Assembly (NCBI RefSeq): GCF_944390845.1
Contig: NZ_CALXRM010000012.1
Span: forward strand, 1-60,571
Reading direction: 5' to 3'
From: an uncultured Brachyspira sp.
GTDB lineage: Bacteria; Spirochaetota; Brachyspiria; Brachyspirales; Brachyspiraceae
Length of the DNA: 60,571 nt
Under the pieces are notes generated by a model, which worked only from the letters and a program-made list of their open reading frames with translations, had not been told where the DNA came from and searched no databases. Positions 43,367 to 51,806 of the stretch are shown here, in pieces; the stretch's first letter is position 1; the number at the start of each line of letters is the position of its first letter. A program made the position numbers and the translations under genes.

Positions 43367-44233
43367 ATGTTTAAGAATTTATTAAGAGAAGAAAAATATC
43401 AAGCCTATTTATTTATAGCACCTTTTTTCATCTTGTATATTATCTTTACTTTGTATCCTATTATAGGAGATGTAATAATGTCTTTTTATACGGGTACATT
43501 TACAAGATTACAATTTACAGGATTGGATAATTATAAAAGGTTATTTACAGATAAGGTATTACTTGAAACTATAAAAAACACATTTTTATTCGTTATAGTT
43601 TCTACTATAATATATTTAGCTTTCGCCTTGCTTTTTGCTTTATGGGGACAGCATCAAAACAGATTATCAAGTATGATAAGAATATGTATATATATTCCTA
43701 CAATACTAATAATAAGTGTTATGACTAATATATGGACTTTAATGTTCAGACCAGAATTAGGCCTTTGGAGTTTTATATTTAAAGGTACTAGCTTGGCAGA
43801 TTGGAACTGGCTTAGAGATGCTACTTTAGCTAGATGGACAATAGTACTTTCTACTTTATGGTGGACTGTTGGAACTAATATGCTTATAATGATTTCAGCT
43901 TTGAGATCAATTCCTAAAGAATTATACGAGGCATCTAGTTTAGATGGGGCAGGGGAGATAAAACAATTTTTTATGATAACACTTCCTCATTTATATTCAG
44001 TATTTAAAATTTTGATAATACTTCAAACTTTAGCAAGTTTTAAATTATTTGGTCAGTCTATGCTTATAACAGGCGGAGCACCTGGACATTCTACAAGATC
44101 TATTGTACTTTATATATATGATGTTGGTTTTGGTTCTAGGAATCCTGGTTATGCTGCAGCTATAAGTGTGCTTCTTATGCTTATACTGATATTCTTTAGT
44201 GTAATACAGGCTAGATTATTAAAAGAAAAATAA
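43367..44233 (+). CDS. ABC sugar permease, MalF/LacF type, 288 aa
   Basis: Six membrane helices, beginning about 13-35. The EAA loop reads LYEASSLDGAGEIKQFFMITLPHL (about 187-210), the cytoplasmic coupling helix for the ATPase. It is the usual MalF-like first permease of CUT1-family importers, without the large periplasmic loop of E. coli MalF. It pairs with the permease 20 bp downstream and the binding protein upstream. An ATPase gene is not in this module, so a shared MsiK/UgpC-type ATPase encoded elsewhere is expected. Confidence 0.93.
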   Translation: MFKNLLREEKYQAYLFIAPFFILYIIFTLYPIIGDVIMSFYTGTFTRLQFTGLDNYKRLFTDKVLLETIKNTFLFVIVSTIIYLAFALLFALWGQHQNRLSSMIRICIYIPTILIISVMTNIWTLMFRPELGLWSFIFKGTSLADWNWLRDATLARWTIVLSTLWWTVGTNMLIMISALRSIPKELYEASSLDGAGEIKQFFMITLPHLYSVFKILIILQTLASFKLFGQSMLITGGAPGHSTRSIVLYIYDVGFGSRNPGYAAAISVLLMLILIFFSVIQARLLKEK

Positions 44234-44253
44234 TTATTATTGGAGATATTAAA

Positions 44254-45066
44254 ATGAAAAGAAAAATATGGATTGCTGTTGGGGTTATATTAGCTTTGAT
44301 TTGGATATTTCCTATAATATGGCTAGTAGTTGTACCTTTTAAACCTAGAGGATTTTCTGCTTCTTCTTTGGATAAGCTTTTTACAGGCGGTTTTACTATT
44401 AATAATTTTCAAAGACTTATTTCAGAATCGCAGTTTTTATTATGGTTTGTAAATAGTGTTGTTATAGCTTTTATACAAACTATATTATCTACTTCTCTTG
44501 CTTCATTTGCTGCTTATGTATTTTCTCAAATGAAATTTCCTGGAAAAAAGTTTTTGTATGCTATTTTATTCATTTCTTTTATGGTTCCGGGAGAGGCTAT
44601 ACTTATACCTTTATTTAAAATTGTAGCCATAGATATGAATTTAAGTAATACTATAATGGGTATTATTTTGCCTGGTATAACAAATGTATTCTCATTTGTT
44701 ATTATTAAAAGTTTTTATGATTCTGTGCCTAATGCATATAAAGAATCTGCTCAAATTGACGGAGCAGGTAATTTTAAGATTTGGTATAAGGTTTATTTAC
44801 CTATGAGTTTAGGTATTACTATGACTATGGGAGTTTTGAATTTTATAGGTTCTTGGAATTCTTATACTTGGCCTTTGCTTGTAATAAATTCACCAGAAAA
44901 ATATACGCTTCCTATAGCATTGCCTCAATTCCAAACTGCATATACTGCAATAGATTTAGCATTGCCTATGGCAGCTAACTTGCTTGCAACTTTACCTATA
45001 ATTATATTCTTCCTGATATTCCAGAAACAAATAATGGAAATACAGATGGATGGCGGTATAAAATAA
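44254..45066 (+). CDS. ABC sugar permease, MalG/LacG type, 270 aa
   Basis: Six membrane helices, the first at about 4-26. The EAA motif is YKESAQIDGAGNFKIWYKVYLPMSLG (about 165-190). The MalG-type C-terminus LIFQKQIMEIQMDGGIK is typical of CUT1 permeases. It is the partner of the MalF-like protein. TTGGAG precedes the ATG. It is the last gene of the GH2 operon, followed by a strong terminator. No ATPase subunit follows. Confidence 0.93.
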   Translation: MKRKIWIAVGVILALIWIFPIIWLVVVPFKPRGFSASSLDKLFTGGFTINNFQRLISESQFLLWFVNSVVIAFIQTILSTSLASFAAYVFSQMKFPGKKFLYAILFISFMVPGEAILIPLFKIVAIDMNLSNTIMGIILPGITNVFSFVIIKSFYDSVPNAYKESAQIDGAGNFKIWYKVYLPMSLGITMTMGVLNFIGSWNSYTWPLLVINSPEKYTLPIALPQFQTAYTAIDLALPMAANLLATLPIIIFFLIFQKQIMEIQMDGGIK

Positions 45067-45108
45067 TACTTCTTAAAAATTATATATTCTTTTATTTATT
45101 ATTTATAT

Positions 45109-45152
45109 ATAGGCTTGCATAAAAATTATGCAGGCCTATTGTGTTTTTTTTT
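45109..45152 (+). terminator. Rho-independent terminator of the sugar operon
   Basis: ATAGGCTTGCATAA (45109-45122) pairs with TTATGCAGGCCTAT (45126-45139), one G-T pair, 3-nt loop, followed by TGTG and a run of nine T. Confidence 0.92.
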
Positions 45153-45213
45153 ATTGACAATAATAAAATTTAATGTAGTTTATATAGTAATAAATTCTAT
45201 ATTGGAAATCATA

Positions 45214-45807
45214 ATGGATAATAAAGAAAATCAAAATATTTCTGTAAATAAAAAACCTAGTTGGTATACTATGTTTTTTTCTTTTTTTTATATAGGTCTT
45301 GTTACAATAGGCGGAGGACTTGCTATGCTTCCTATTATGGAAGATGAGTTTGTGAACAAAAAGAAGTTTTTAACCAAAGACGAGATAATAGATGTATTTG
45401 CTCTTGCTCAGAGCATACCAGGTGTTATTGCTGTTAATACTTCATTGCTTACTGGTTTTAAAATTGCTGGGATTTTTGGAGGTATAATGGCTGGTATTGG
45501 GGTTATGATGCCTTCATTTATAATAATACTTATGATAGCTCCTATATTTGAGAGATTTCAAGATACTGAGTATGTTCATAAAGCTTTTTTAGGTATTAGA
45601 GGTGCTATTGCAGGACTTATACTTTTATCAGCTTATGGTATGGGAAAGCAGGTTATGAAGGATAAATTTACAGTCGCTTTATTTATCTTAAGTTTTATAT
45701 TAGTTGTATTTTTAAATTTCAATGTTATATATGCTTTGCTTCTTTCTGCATTGATCGGCTGGATTTATTATCTTGTTAATAAATATGTTATAAAAAAACA
45801 ATCTTGA
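45214..45807 (+). CDS. Chromate transporter (ChrA half, first subunit), 197 aa
   Basis: One half of a split CHR-family transporter. FFYIGLVTIGGGLAMLPIMEDEFV matches the CHR signature F..G..t.GGG.am...l. ALAQSIPGVIAVNTSLLTGFKIAGIFGG covers the second conserved block. There are five or six hydrophobic segments. Single-domain CHR proteins work as pairs with opposite topology, and the partner begins 15 bp downstream. The substrate may be chromate or sulfate-like anions; it is often unproven. The ATG at 45214 is chosen because the upstream extension would overlap the previous terminator; TTGGAAA is a modest ribosome site. Confidence 0.86.
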   Translation: MDNKENQNISVNKKPSWYTMFFSFFYIGLVTIGGGLAMLPIMEDEFVNKKKFLTKDEIIDVFALAQSIPGVIAVNTSLLTGFKIAGIFGGIMAGIGVMMPSFIIILMIAPIFERFQDTEYVHKAFLGIRGAIAGLILLSAYGMGKQVMKDKFTVALFILSFILVVFLNFNVIYALLLSALIGWIYYLVNKYVIKKQS

Positions 45808-45822
45808 TTTGGACTTTATATT

Positions 45823-46401
45823 ATGATATATGCTAGACTTTTTTATATATTTGCTAAACTAGGACTTTTTACTTACGGCGGAGGATATGCTATTATTGCT
45901 TTGCTTCTTGGAATATTAGAGGAGTATGGTTGGGTAAGTTCTGCTGAATTTTCTAATCTTGTGGCAATATCCCAAATAACTCCAGGCCCTATTGCTATTA
46001 ATTCTGCAACATTTGTTGGTTATAAAGTTGCCGGTGTATTAGGTTCTGCTGTGGCAACATTTGGAATATTTTTACCTGCTTTTGTTATTACTATGATAGT
46101 TTCTAAATTCTTTTATACTTTGAAGGATAATGAACAGTTCAATAGTATAATGAATGCTTTGCGTGTATGTGCTGTTGCTTTGATTGCTTCTGCTGTTGTT
46201 ACATTTACTAAAGATGCTTTTTTTGTTCAGCTTACTGAAACATCAATACTTAGAAATATAGATTTTATACAAGCTATTTTTAAATATATAAGTCCTATAG
46301 GAATATTTATATTTGCTTTATCTATATTTTTGAAAATAAAAAAAGTACCAATACTCGTTATAATAATAATATCAGCTGTTTTGGGTATAGTTTTATATTA
46401 A
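45823..46401 (+). CDS. Chromate transporter (ChrA half, second subunit), 192 aa
   Basis: The partner of the preceding CHR-family protein. The signature FAKLGLFTYGGGYAIIALLLGIL and the block ISQITPGPIAINSATFVGYKVAGVLGS are clear. Five or six membrane segments follow. In split systems the two halves have inverted orientation and form the pore together. The stop codon lies at the very edge of repeat copy B2, which fills the gap behind it, so B2 may have inserted at or just after the stop. Confidence 0.86.
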   Translation: MIYARLFYIFAKLGLFTYGGGYAIIALLLGILEEYGWVSSAEFSNLVAISQITPGPIAINSATFVGYKVAGVLGSAVATFGIFLPAFVITMIVSKFFYTLKDNEQFNSIMNALRVCAVALIASAVVTFTKDAFFVQLTETSILRNIDFIQAIFKYISPIGIFIFALSIFLKIKKVPILVIIIISAVLGIVLY

Positions 46402-46702
46402 TATATACTAAAAATTTTTAAGTTTGTCATTTTTTTATTCAACTTTTTCCCGCCGCACACGCTCTGCGGACTTCGTCAAAGTTGCAAAAAGTGCAATTAC
46501 ATAATTAGTACTAAATCATACTAAAATTGTTTTACATGTAAGATAGGTTATTAATTTAAGCTAAATTATAGTCCTTTTGCTTCTTTGGGTCACCAAAAGA
46601 AGTGGGGTGCTGCATAGCACACAGAGTGGTGGGCAAAGCCCTGCAGATATTTAAAATTTAAAAAAATTATTTTTGACAAAATATAGTTGTTTAGGTATAT
46701 AT
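46400..46702 (-). repeat. Family B repeat, copy B2 (reverse orientation)
   Basis: Read on the minus strand it starts TATATACCTAAACAACTATATTTTGTC, continues with GCAGGGCTTTGCCC, CCCCACTTCTTTTGG, ACATGTAA, and GACGAAGTCCGC with GCGGCGGGAAAAAG, and ends AATTTTTAGTATATAT. The middle block with CTCGACAGGCTCGG present in B1 and B3 is missing. The terminal direct repeat is truncated at its far end. It exactly fills the space between the chromate gene stop and the stop of the lipoprotein at 46702. Confidence 0.84.
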
Positions 46703-47121
46703 TATCTTACTTTTGTTAAAGTTCCGCTGCTTACAGTATTATCACTTCTTGTGAATTGTAAGTTCATAGCAGATTGTGAAAAAGCAAAAGTAAAATTATA
46801 TATATATCCTCTTGACGAGAAAGAGGCAGTGTATAGAGTATCAGATACTTTTACTAGATTATCTTTATATATATTATTATAAAATGAAATGTATCCATAT
46901 ATATTTACTGATATAACACTTCCAGAAGAAACGGTTACAGTAGCTGTACTTTGATAGCTTGTTTGATCATTATGTATTGTAGTTATTGTGCCTTCATAAG
47001 TTCCAAAATATTGACTGTCTATTTCATTGCTTTCTGAAGATGAAGAACTTGTGAAGAAATTTAAACAGCCGCATAAAAATAATATTGGTATTATTGATAT
47101 TATTCTAAATATAGTTTTCAT
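46702..47121 (-). CDS. Small lipoprotein, paralogue of the 30412 protein, 139 aa
   Basis: The lipobox is FLCGC. After a Ser-rich linker (FFTSSSSSESNEID) comes a beta-rich domain with YFGTYEGTITT, LVKVSDTLYTASFSSRGYIYNFTFAF, MNLQF, and DNTVSSGTLTKVR. The same residue order occurs in the lipoprotein at 30412-30813, which points to a multi-copy lipoprotein family. The start is at 47121, with TAGGG upstream. Its stop codon touches the end of repeat B2, whose last bases may supply the final codons. Function unknown; a surface-exposed role is possible. Confidence 0.78.
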   Translation of the reverse strand: MKTIFRIISIIPILFLCGCLNFFTSSSSSESNEIDSQYFGTYEGTITTIHNDQTSYQSTATVTVSSGSVISVNIYGYISFYNNIYKDNLVKVSDTLYTASFSSRGYIYNFTFAFSQSAMNLQFTRSDNTVSSGTLTKVR

Positions 47122-47420
47122 TTTTTAACCCTACGATTTTATTATATTATAAAATTATTCTTTGTCAAAATATAAGTATATGAAAAAGTCAGTTATATAT
47201 TGAAAATAATTATAACTTTATTGTGTTTATTATATACTTAAGCAAAATTATATATACTTATAAATACCTATATTGTTTTAGAAAGTAAAATATTATTCTT
47301 GAATTATACTAAATATGTTATTGAAAATATCTATATTATATATAAAAAATAATTGACTAATAAGAAATATAAAATATAATATTTTACAATAAAAAAAATA
47401 TAATTAATAGGAAACTCATT

Positions 47421-49034
47421 ATGAAACGTGTATTATTATTAATACTGTCATTGGCTTTAATGATATTTGCTATATCATGCGGCGGCAGTAAAACAGACGA
47501 GGGAGCAATATATATAAATGTTGGCCCTGAACCAAAAACAATAGACCCTGCTTTAAATTCAACAGTAGATGGAAGCATTTATATTCAGCATGCTTTTGAA
47601 GGTTTAGCAACAAGAGATAAAAACAATCATATAATACCTGGTGTTGCTGAAAGCTGGGATATAAGCGAAGATGGTTTAACTTATACTTTCCATATAAGGG
47701 ATAATGCTAAATGGTCTGACGGACAAAAAGTAACAGCTGAAGATTTTGTTTATGCTTGGCAAAGAGCAGTAGATCCTATAACAGCTTGTGAATATGCTTA
47801 TCAATTTGAACCAGTATTAAATGCTATGGATATTAATTCAGGAAAGAAACCTGTTACTGATTTAGGTGTTAAGGCAATAGATGAAAAAACTTTTGAAGTA
47901 AAATTAGCAGCTCCTACAGCTTATTTCTTGGAGCTTGCTGCTTTCCCTACTTTTTACCCTATTAGAAAAGATGTTGTAGAAGAAAATGGTGATAATTGGA
48001 CTTTATCTCCTGAAACTTATATAGGAAATGGTCCTTTTGTTATGGTTGAAAGAAGAACTGATGACAGACTTATAATGACAAAAAACACTAATTATTGGAA
48101 TGCTTCTAATATAATACCTGAGAAATTAGTATTTATACTTATGCAAAATGGTACTGCAGCTGTTGCTGGTATAAAAGAAGGTTCTATACATTTTGGTAAT
48201 AATCCTCCGCTTCAGGATATTGAAAATTTAAAAAGTGAAGGTTTAATGTATATCTCACCATACTTAGGTACATATTATTATTGTTTAAATTATACTAATG
48301 AAGTATTAAAAGATCCTAAAGTAAGAAAAGCTTTAACTTTGGCTATAGATAGAAATTATTTAGTAGAACAGGTTACAAGAGGAGGACAGCTTCCTGCTAG
48401 TGCTTGGGTTCCTAGCGGAGTAAGCGATGTAGATGGTGCTGACGGAGATTTCAGAAAAGTAGGCGGCGACTATTATAGCGTAAAAGCAGAAGATTATCAG
48501 AAAAATCTTGAAGAAGCTAAAAAACTTTTAGCAGAAGCAGGATATGCTGATGGTGCTGGTTTCCCTGTTATAGAGTTTAAATCAAATTCTGGAGAGCATA
48601 TACAAATATTTGAGGCAGTACAGCAGATGTGGAAAGAAGGTTTAAATATAGATTCTACTATAGCTCAGGAAGAATGGGCTACTTTCCAAGATACAAGACA
48701 GCATAAAAATTTTGTTGTGGCTCGTCATGGTTGGATTGCTGATTATAATGATCCTATGAGTTTCTTAGGTGTATTTTTAAGTTACAGCGTACAGAATAAT
48801 GGCGGATATTCTAATAAGGCTTATGATGATAAATTAAAGCTTGCTATGTCTACAATAGATCAAAATGTTAGAATGAAAGCTATGCATGAAGCTGAAGATA
48901 TACTTATGAATGATATGGGTTTAATACCTCTTTATTTCTATACTGATCCTATTATGATTAGTAAGAAATTATCTGATGTAATTTTTGACCCTCTTGGAGC
49001 TCATAAATTCTATTACGCTAAATTAGCTGAGTAA
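47421..49034 (+). CDS. oppA: Oligopeptide-binding lipoprotein OppA, 537 aa
   Basis: A family-5 peptide-binding protein. Signal peptide with lipobox AISC; mature part from Cys20. The conserved blocks are NVGPEPKTIDPALNSTVDGSIYIQHAFEGLATRD, GVAESWDISEDGLTYTFHIRDNAKWSDGQKVTAEDFVYAWQR (OppA signature), and ALTLAIDRNYLVEQV. It captures peptides for an Opp permease/ATPase, none of which is adjacent, so it is an orphan binding protein. TAGGAA precedes the ATG, and a strong terminator follows. Codon use (GGT, GCT) suggests high expression. Confidence 0.94.
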   Translation: MKRVLLLILSLALMIFAISCGGSKTDEGAIYINVGPEPKTIDPALNSTVDGSIYIQHAFEGLATRDKNNHIIPGVAESWDISEDGLTYTFHIRDNAKWSDGQKVTAEDFVYAWQRAVDPITACEYAYQFEPVLNAMDINSGKKPVTDLGVKAIDEKTFEVKLAAPTAYFLELAAFPTFYPIRKDVVEENGDNWTLSPETYIGNGPFVMVERRTDDRLIMTKNTNYWNASNIIPEKLVFILMQNGTAAVAGIKEGSIHFGNNPPLQDIENLKSEGLMYISPYLGTYYYCLNYTNEVLKDPKVRKALTLAIDRNYLVEQVTRGGQLPASAWVPSGVSDVDGADGDFRKVGGDYYSVKAEDYQKNLEEAKKLLAEAGYADGAGFPVIEFKSNSGEHIQIFEAVQQMWKEGLNIDSTIAQEEWATFQDTRQHKNFVVARHGWIADYNDPMSFLGVFLSYSVQNNGGYSNKAYDDKLKLAMSTIDQNVRMKAMHEAEDILMNDMGLIPLYFYTDPIMISKKLSDVIFDPLGAHKFYYAKLAE

Positions 49035-49058
49035 TTATATTTTATTAAAAACATAATT

Positions 49059-49097
49059 AAGAGGAGTTTCTAATAATTTTAGGAACTCCTCTTTTAT
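49059..49097 (+). terminator. Rho-independent terminator of oppA
   Basis: AAGAGGAGTTTCT (49059-49071) pairs with AGGAACTCCTCTT (49081-49093), one G-T pair, followed by TTAT. Confidence 0.88.
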
Positions 49098-49213
49098 ATT
49101 CATAATTTTTTATGATTAATTTATAAAATATTAAAAATAGACGTTTTTTTAAATTTGTCTTTTTTTGAAAATATGTTATCATTATACTTAACAAAAATAT
49201 TGGAGATTATATT

Positions 49214-49531
49214 ATGTTATTAAAAGAGAGAGCAGGTGTCTATAAAGGAAAGATTACTATTAAAACTTTTCTAACATTGGATATAGACATTGATGTTGTT
49301 ATTACTGAAGATGGAAATATTACTACTGCAACTGTAGCACCAATAGTAGGAAAAATAAGTCATAGTATAGCATTAGGTGCTGATTATGACAAAGATGATT
49401 ATGATATGGAATTTGGCAGTGATGTTTTTCATATAAAGTTTAATTCTAATACTTCCATAAGCATAGAACTTCCTGAGAAGATTAATGGCAGTTTTATAGT
49501 AACTAGAAATGTAACGTTGGAAAGAGTATAA
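49214..49531 (+). CDS. Hypothetical beta-rich protein, 105 aa
   Basis: It has no signal peptide. The product begins MLLKERAGVYKGKITIKT and shows regular alternation of hydrophobic and polar residues over its length, typical of an all-beta fold. GVYKGKITIKT and the GSFIVTRNVTLERV end are weakly like the small lipoprotein family at 30412 and 46702 (GxYxGxIT...), so it may be a cytoplasmic relative; I am not certain. TTGGAG precedes the ATG with good spacing. It is monocistronic with its own terminator. Confidence 0.65.
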   Translation: MLLKERAGVYKGKITIKTFLTLDIDIDVVITEDGNITTATVAPIVGKISHSIALGADYDKDDYDMEFGSDVFHIKFNSNTSISIELPEKINGSFIVTRNVTLERV

Positions 49532-49548
49532 TATTTCTAGGAAAAATA

Positions 49549-49580
49549 AAAAAAGACACTAAATTAATAGTGTCTTTTTT
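49549..49580 (+). terminator. Rho-independent terminator
   Basis: AAAAAAGACACTA (49549-49561) and TAGTGTCTTTTTT (49568-49580) form a perfect stem with a 6-nt loop; the right arm ends in six T. Confidence 0.92.
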
Positions 49581-49659
49581 GAACACCGACATTAACCTTA
49601 TAATTAAATTAAAGGAGATAATAATAAAACATATTACAACAAGGAAAAATAGGGGGTAT

Positions 49660-49733
49660 TGGGCCAGCAGGGACTTGAACCCCGGACCCGATGATTATGA
49701 GTCATCTGCTCTAACCGACTGAGCTACTGGCCC
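49660..49733 (-). tRNA. tRNA with anticodon CAU (Met elongator, or Ile2)
   Basis: A 74-nt cloverleaf. Acceptor arm GGGCCAG/CTGGCCC with discriminator A, D-arm GCTC/GAGC with loop AGTCGGTTA, anticodon stem GATGA/TCATC with loop CTCATAA (anticodon at 49699-49697), variable loop GGGTC, and T-arm CGGGG/CCCTG around TTCAAGT. G1-C72 pairing rules out the initiator type. CCA is not encoded. The CAU anticodon could also be lysidine-modified to read AUA; the sequence alone does not settle this, but elongator Met is the likelier reading. Confidence 0.93.
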
Positions 49734-49862
49734 CTAAAATCTAACTGAATTTATCTTTAGATTTTAGTATAATACTATAAATGCTTAAAAATGTCAATAC
49801 CCAATAATAAAAAAAGATAATTTTTTATACTCAATTATTAAGATAAATGCTTTATTTTAAAT

Positions 49863-50171
49863 CCCACCCTTATTCTATATTGTTTTGTTTGTTACTTCTA
49901 TTTTCATTAGCTTTATTACTTACACTAAAAAGGTATTGCCCACCCAGGTTTAAATTATATAAGCATGCATTTCAACGCACGGTTAATGCATCTTTATATA
50001 TGATAGTAGTTAGAATTATTGATTAATTTATATTTATAGCTTCGTTCACCGTGCGGTATGAAAGCAACAAAGTAAATTCCCATTTGGGCGGGTATGCTTT
50101 TTCTTTATTAGGTAAAAAAGAAATTTAAAATAAAAATATTCAAATTTAAATAATAAAGAATATAGGGCGGG
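49863..50171. repeat. Family A element, copy 8 (complete, reverse orientation)
   Basis: Boxes: CCCACCC 49863-49869, CCCACCC 49939-49945, CGCACG 49976-49981, CGTGCG 50050-50055 (span 80 bp), GGGCGGG 50086-50092 and GGGCGGG 50165-50171. Outer-to-inner distances are 113 and 116 bp. The flanks TAAGCATGCATTTCAACGCACGG and TTCACCGTGCGGTATGAAAGC read as the reverse complement of copy 9. It lies between the tRNA and the stop of the TPR gene. The rest of 49734-50193 has no gene. Confidence 0.87.
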
Positions 50172-50193
50172 GATTAGAAAAAAATTTAAAAGA

Positions 50194-50634
50194 TTATTTA
50201 TTTAATTCTTTTAAATATTTTCTAGCTTCCTTATTATCAAAATTGTCTGCTAATATTTCAAGGAAAGAAATTGCATGATCATAATGACCTATATAATAGT
50301 TATGATTATGCTTCTTTTCTAATTCTTTTATTGTTTCTATTAATAGCTTGCTATATTTATATACTAAATCATAGTCTTTGAATGTGAAACAGATATTAAC
50401 TAATCTTAAAATATTATCTGGAATAGGATCTAAATTAAAACTCATTTCATAATATTCTATAACTTTATCTAAGTTTTTTTCATAAAAATAGCATTCAGCT
50501 ATTTGACAATAACATTTTATAATATCATTTTTAGATTTATCCAAAATAGAAAAGTATATAGTTTTAGAGTCTTCATAATTTTTTTCTTTAAAAAGCTCAT
50601 CTGCTTTATCAAACATTTCTTTTGTTGTATACAT
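50194..50634 (-). CDS. TPR-repeat protein, 146 aa
   Basis: Three or so tetratricopeptide-like helix pairs: MFDKADELFKEKNYEDSKTIYFSIL, IIKCYCQIAECYFYEKNLDKVIEYYEMSFNLDP and ILRLVNICFTFKDYDLVYKYSKLLIETIKELE. It is cytoplasmic, with no signal peptide. It is a close paralogue of the gene just upstream (50704-51165); the layout is collinear along the whole length. GAGGT precedes the ATG. It probably serves as a small protein-protein scaffold. It is the last gene of a three-gene minus-strand group. Confidence 0.82.
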   Translation of the reverse strand: MYTTKEMFDKADELFKEKNYEDSKTIYFSILDKSKNDIIKCYCQIAECYFYEKNLDKVIEYYEMSFNLDPIPDNILRLVNICFTFKDYDLVYKYSKLLIETIKELEKKHNHNYYIGHYDHAISFLEILADNFDNKEARKYLKELNK

Positions 50635-50703
50635 AATTAAACCTCAATTTTTTAATGATATTAAAAATAATTGTTTTTATTATATCACTTAATAAATGAA
50701 TGT

Positions 50704-51165
50704 CTATAGTTTATTTTGTTTCGATAGTCCATTCAAATATTCTTTTGCTTCTTTATAGTTAAAACTATCTGATAAATACTCTAAAATATTAATAGCTTCT
50801 TCATAATAAGATATGAAACTGGAGTAATTATTATATTTCTTTTCTAAATTCTTTGTAGTTTCTATTAAGAAAGTAGTATATTTGTAAACATTATCAAGAT
50901 CTTTAGATATAAAGCATATATTAATTAATCTAAGAATATTATCAGCTACAGGTTCTAATTCAAAACTCATTTCATAATATTTTTTAGCATTATCAAAATC
51001 ATTTTCATGGAAATAACATTCAGCTAATTGTATATAACATTTTATTAAATCATATTTATCTTTAGTGATATCTAATATTGATAAATAAACATCTTTGGAT
51101 TGACTGTAATTTTCTTTTTGAAAAAGAACATCAGCTTTATTAAAAACTTCTTTTATACTATCCAT
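50704..51165 (-). CDS. TPR-repeat protein, 153 aa (tandem paralogue)
   Basis: The same arrangement as its neighbour at 50194-50634: VFNKADVLFQKENYSQSKDVYLSIL, LIKCYIQLAECYFHENDFDNAKKYYEMSFELEP and ILRLINICFISKDLDNVYKYTTFLIETTKNLE. Identity is high enough to call a tandem duplication. GGGGAC precedes the ATG. It starts 24 bp after the EamA-type gene stop, so all three minus-strand genes may form one transcript. Function unknown. Confidence 0.82.
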   Translation of the reverse strand: MDSIKEVFNKADVLFQKENYSQSKDVYLSILDITKDKYDLIKCYIQLAECYFHENDFDNAKKYYEMSFELEPVADNILRLINICFISKDLDNVYKYTTFLIETTKNLEKKYNNYSSFISYYEEAINILEYLSDSFNYKEAKEYLNGLSKQNKL

Positions 51166-51189
51166 TTTGTCCCCATAAAAAATTAATAT

Positions 51190-51624
51190 TTAGCCTAAAC
51201 TTATAACTAAAGTTCCAGCCACTATAAGTAAAGCTCCTATTATAGTTTTGATAGTGAGAGCTTCCTGCAAAAACATAGCTGCTAATATTATCGTAAATAC
51301 TATAGAAAGTTTATCTATTACTATAACTTTATTAACATTTCCTATTTGTAGGGCTTTGAAATAAAATAGCCATGATAATCCAGTGGCTATTCCTGAAAGC
51401 ATGATAAATACTATTGTTTTTGTATTAAGATTTTTTATAGTTTCTATAGTATTTTGATGATTTACAGAATTGGTATAAAAAACTATTATCCAAGACATTA
51501 TTAATATTATAATAGTTCTAATAGCAGTGGCTAAATTGGAATTTATATTGGCAAGACCTATTTTTATTAATATTGCAGTTAATGCAGCAAATATTGATGA
51601 TAGCAGAGCATAGAAAATATACAT
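51190..51624 (-). CDS. EamA-family half-size drug/metabolite transporter, 144 aa
   Basis: A single EamA repeat with five membrane helices (about 2-22, 32-50, 67-88, 97-116, 120-142). The first helix motif is FYALLSSIFAALTAILIKIGL, and the block SGIATGLSWLFYFKALQIGNVNKVIVIDKLSIVFTIILAAMFLQE is typical of the DMT superfamily, which exports amino acids, metabolites or drugs. At half size it must form dimers, as in the ancestral 5-helix members. AAAGGAC precedes the ATG. It is the first gene before the TPR pair. Confidence 0.86.
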   Translation of the reverse strand: MYIFYALLSSIFAALTAILIKIGLANINSNLATAIRTIIILIMSWIIVFYTNSVNHQNTIETIKNLNTKTIVFIMLSGIATGLSWLFYFKALQIGNVNKVIVIDKLSIVFTIILAAMFLQEALTIKTIIGALLIVAGTLVISLG

Positions 51625-51806
51625 AAGAAAGTCCTTTTAAATAAGTGTTCATATATAAAAGTGAATGATATGAATAAATGTAAAAATTTGAATATGTTAA
51701 AAAACAGCATAAAAATACTAACTTTTCATAATTTTTAATAAATTTTCTTGATTTTTTAATTAAAATGTTATAGCCTATTAGTAGTAATAAAATATAGGAC
51801 ATTCTT

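Noticed and set aside
45154-45186. TTGACA promoter for the chromate transporter genes
   Set aside because: A good -35 box is present, but no -10 box lies at a workable distance (nearest candidates are 11, 19 or 21 bp away), so I did not list it.
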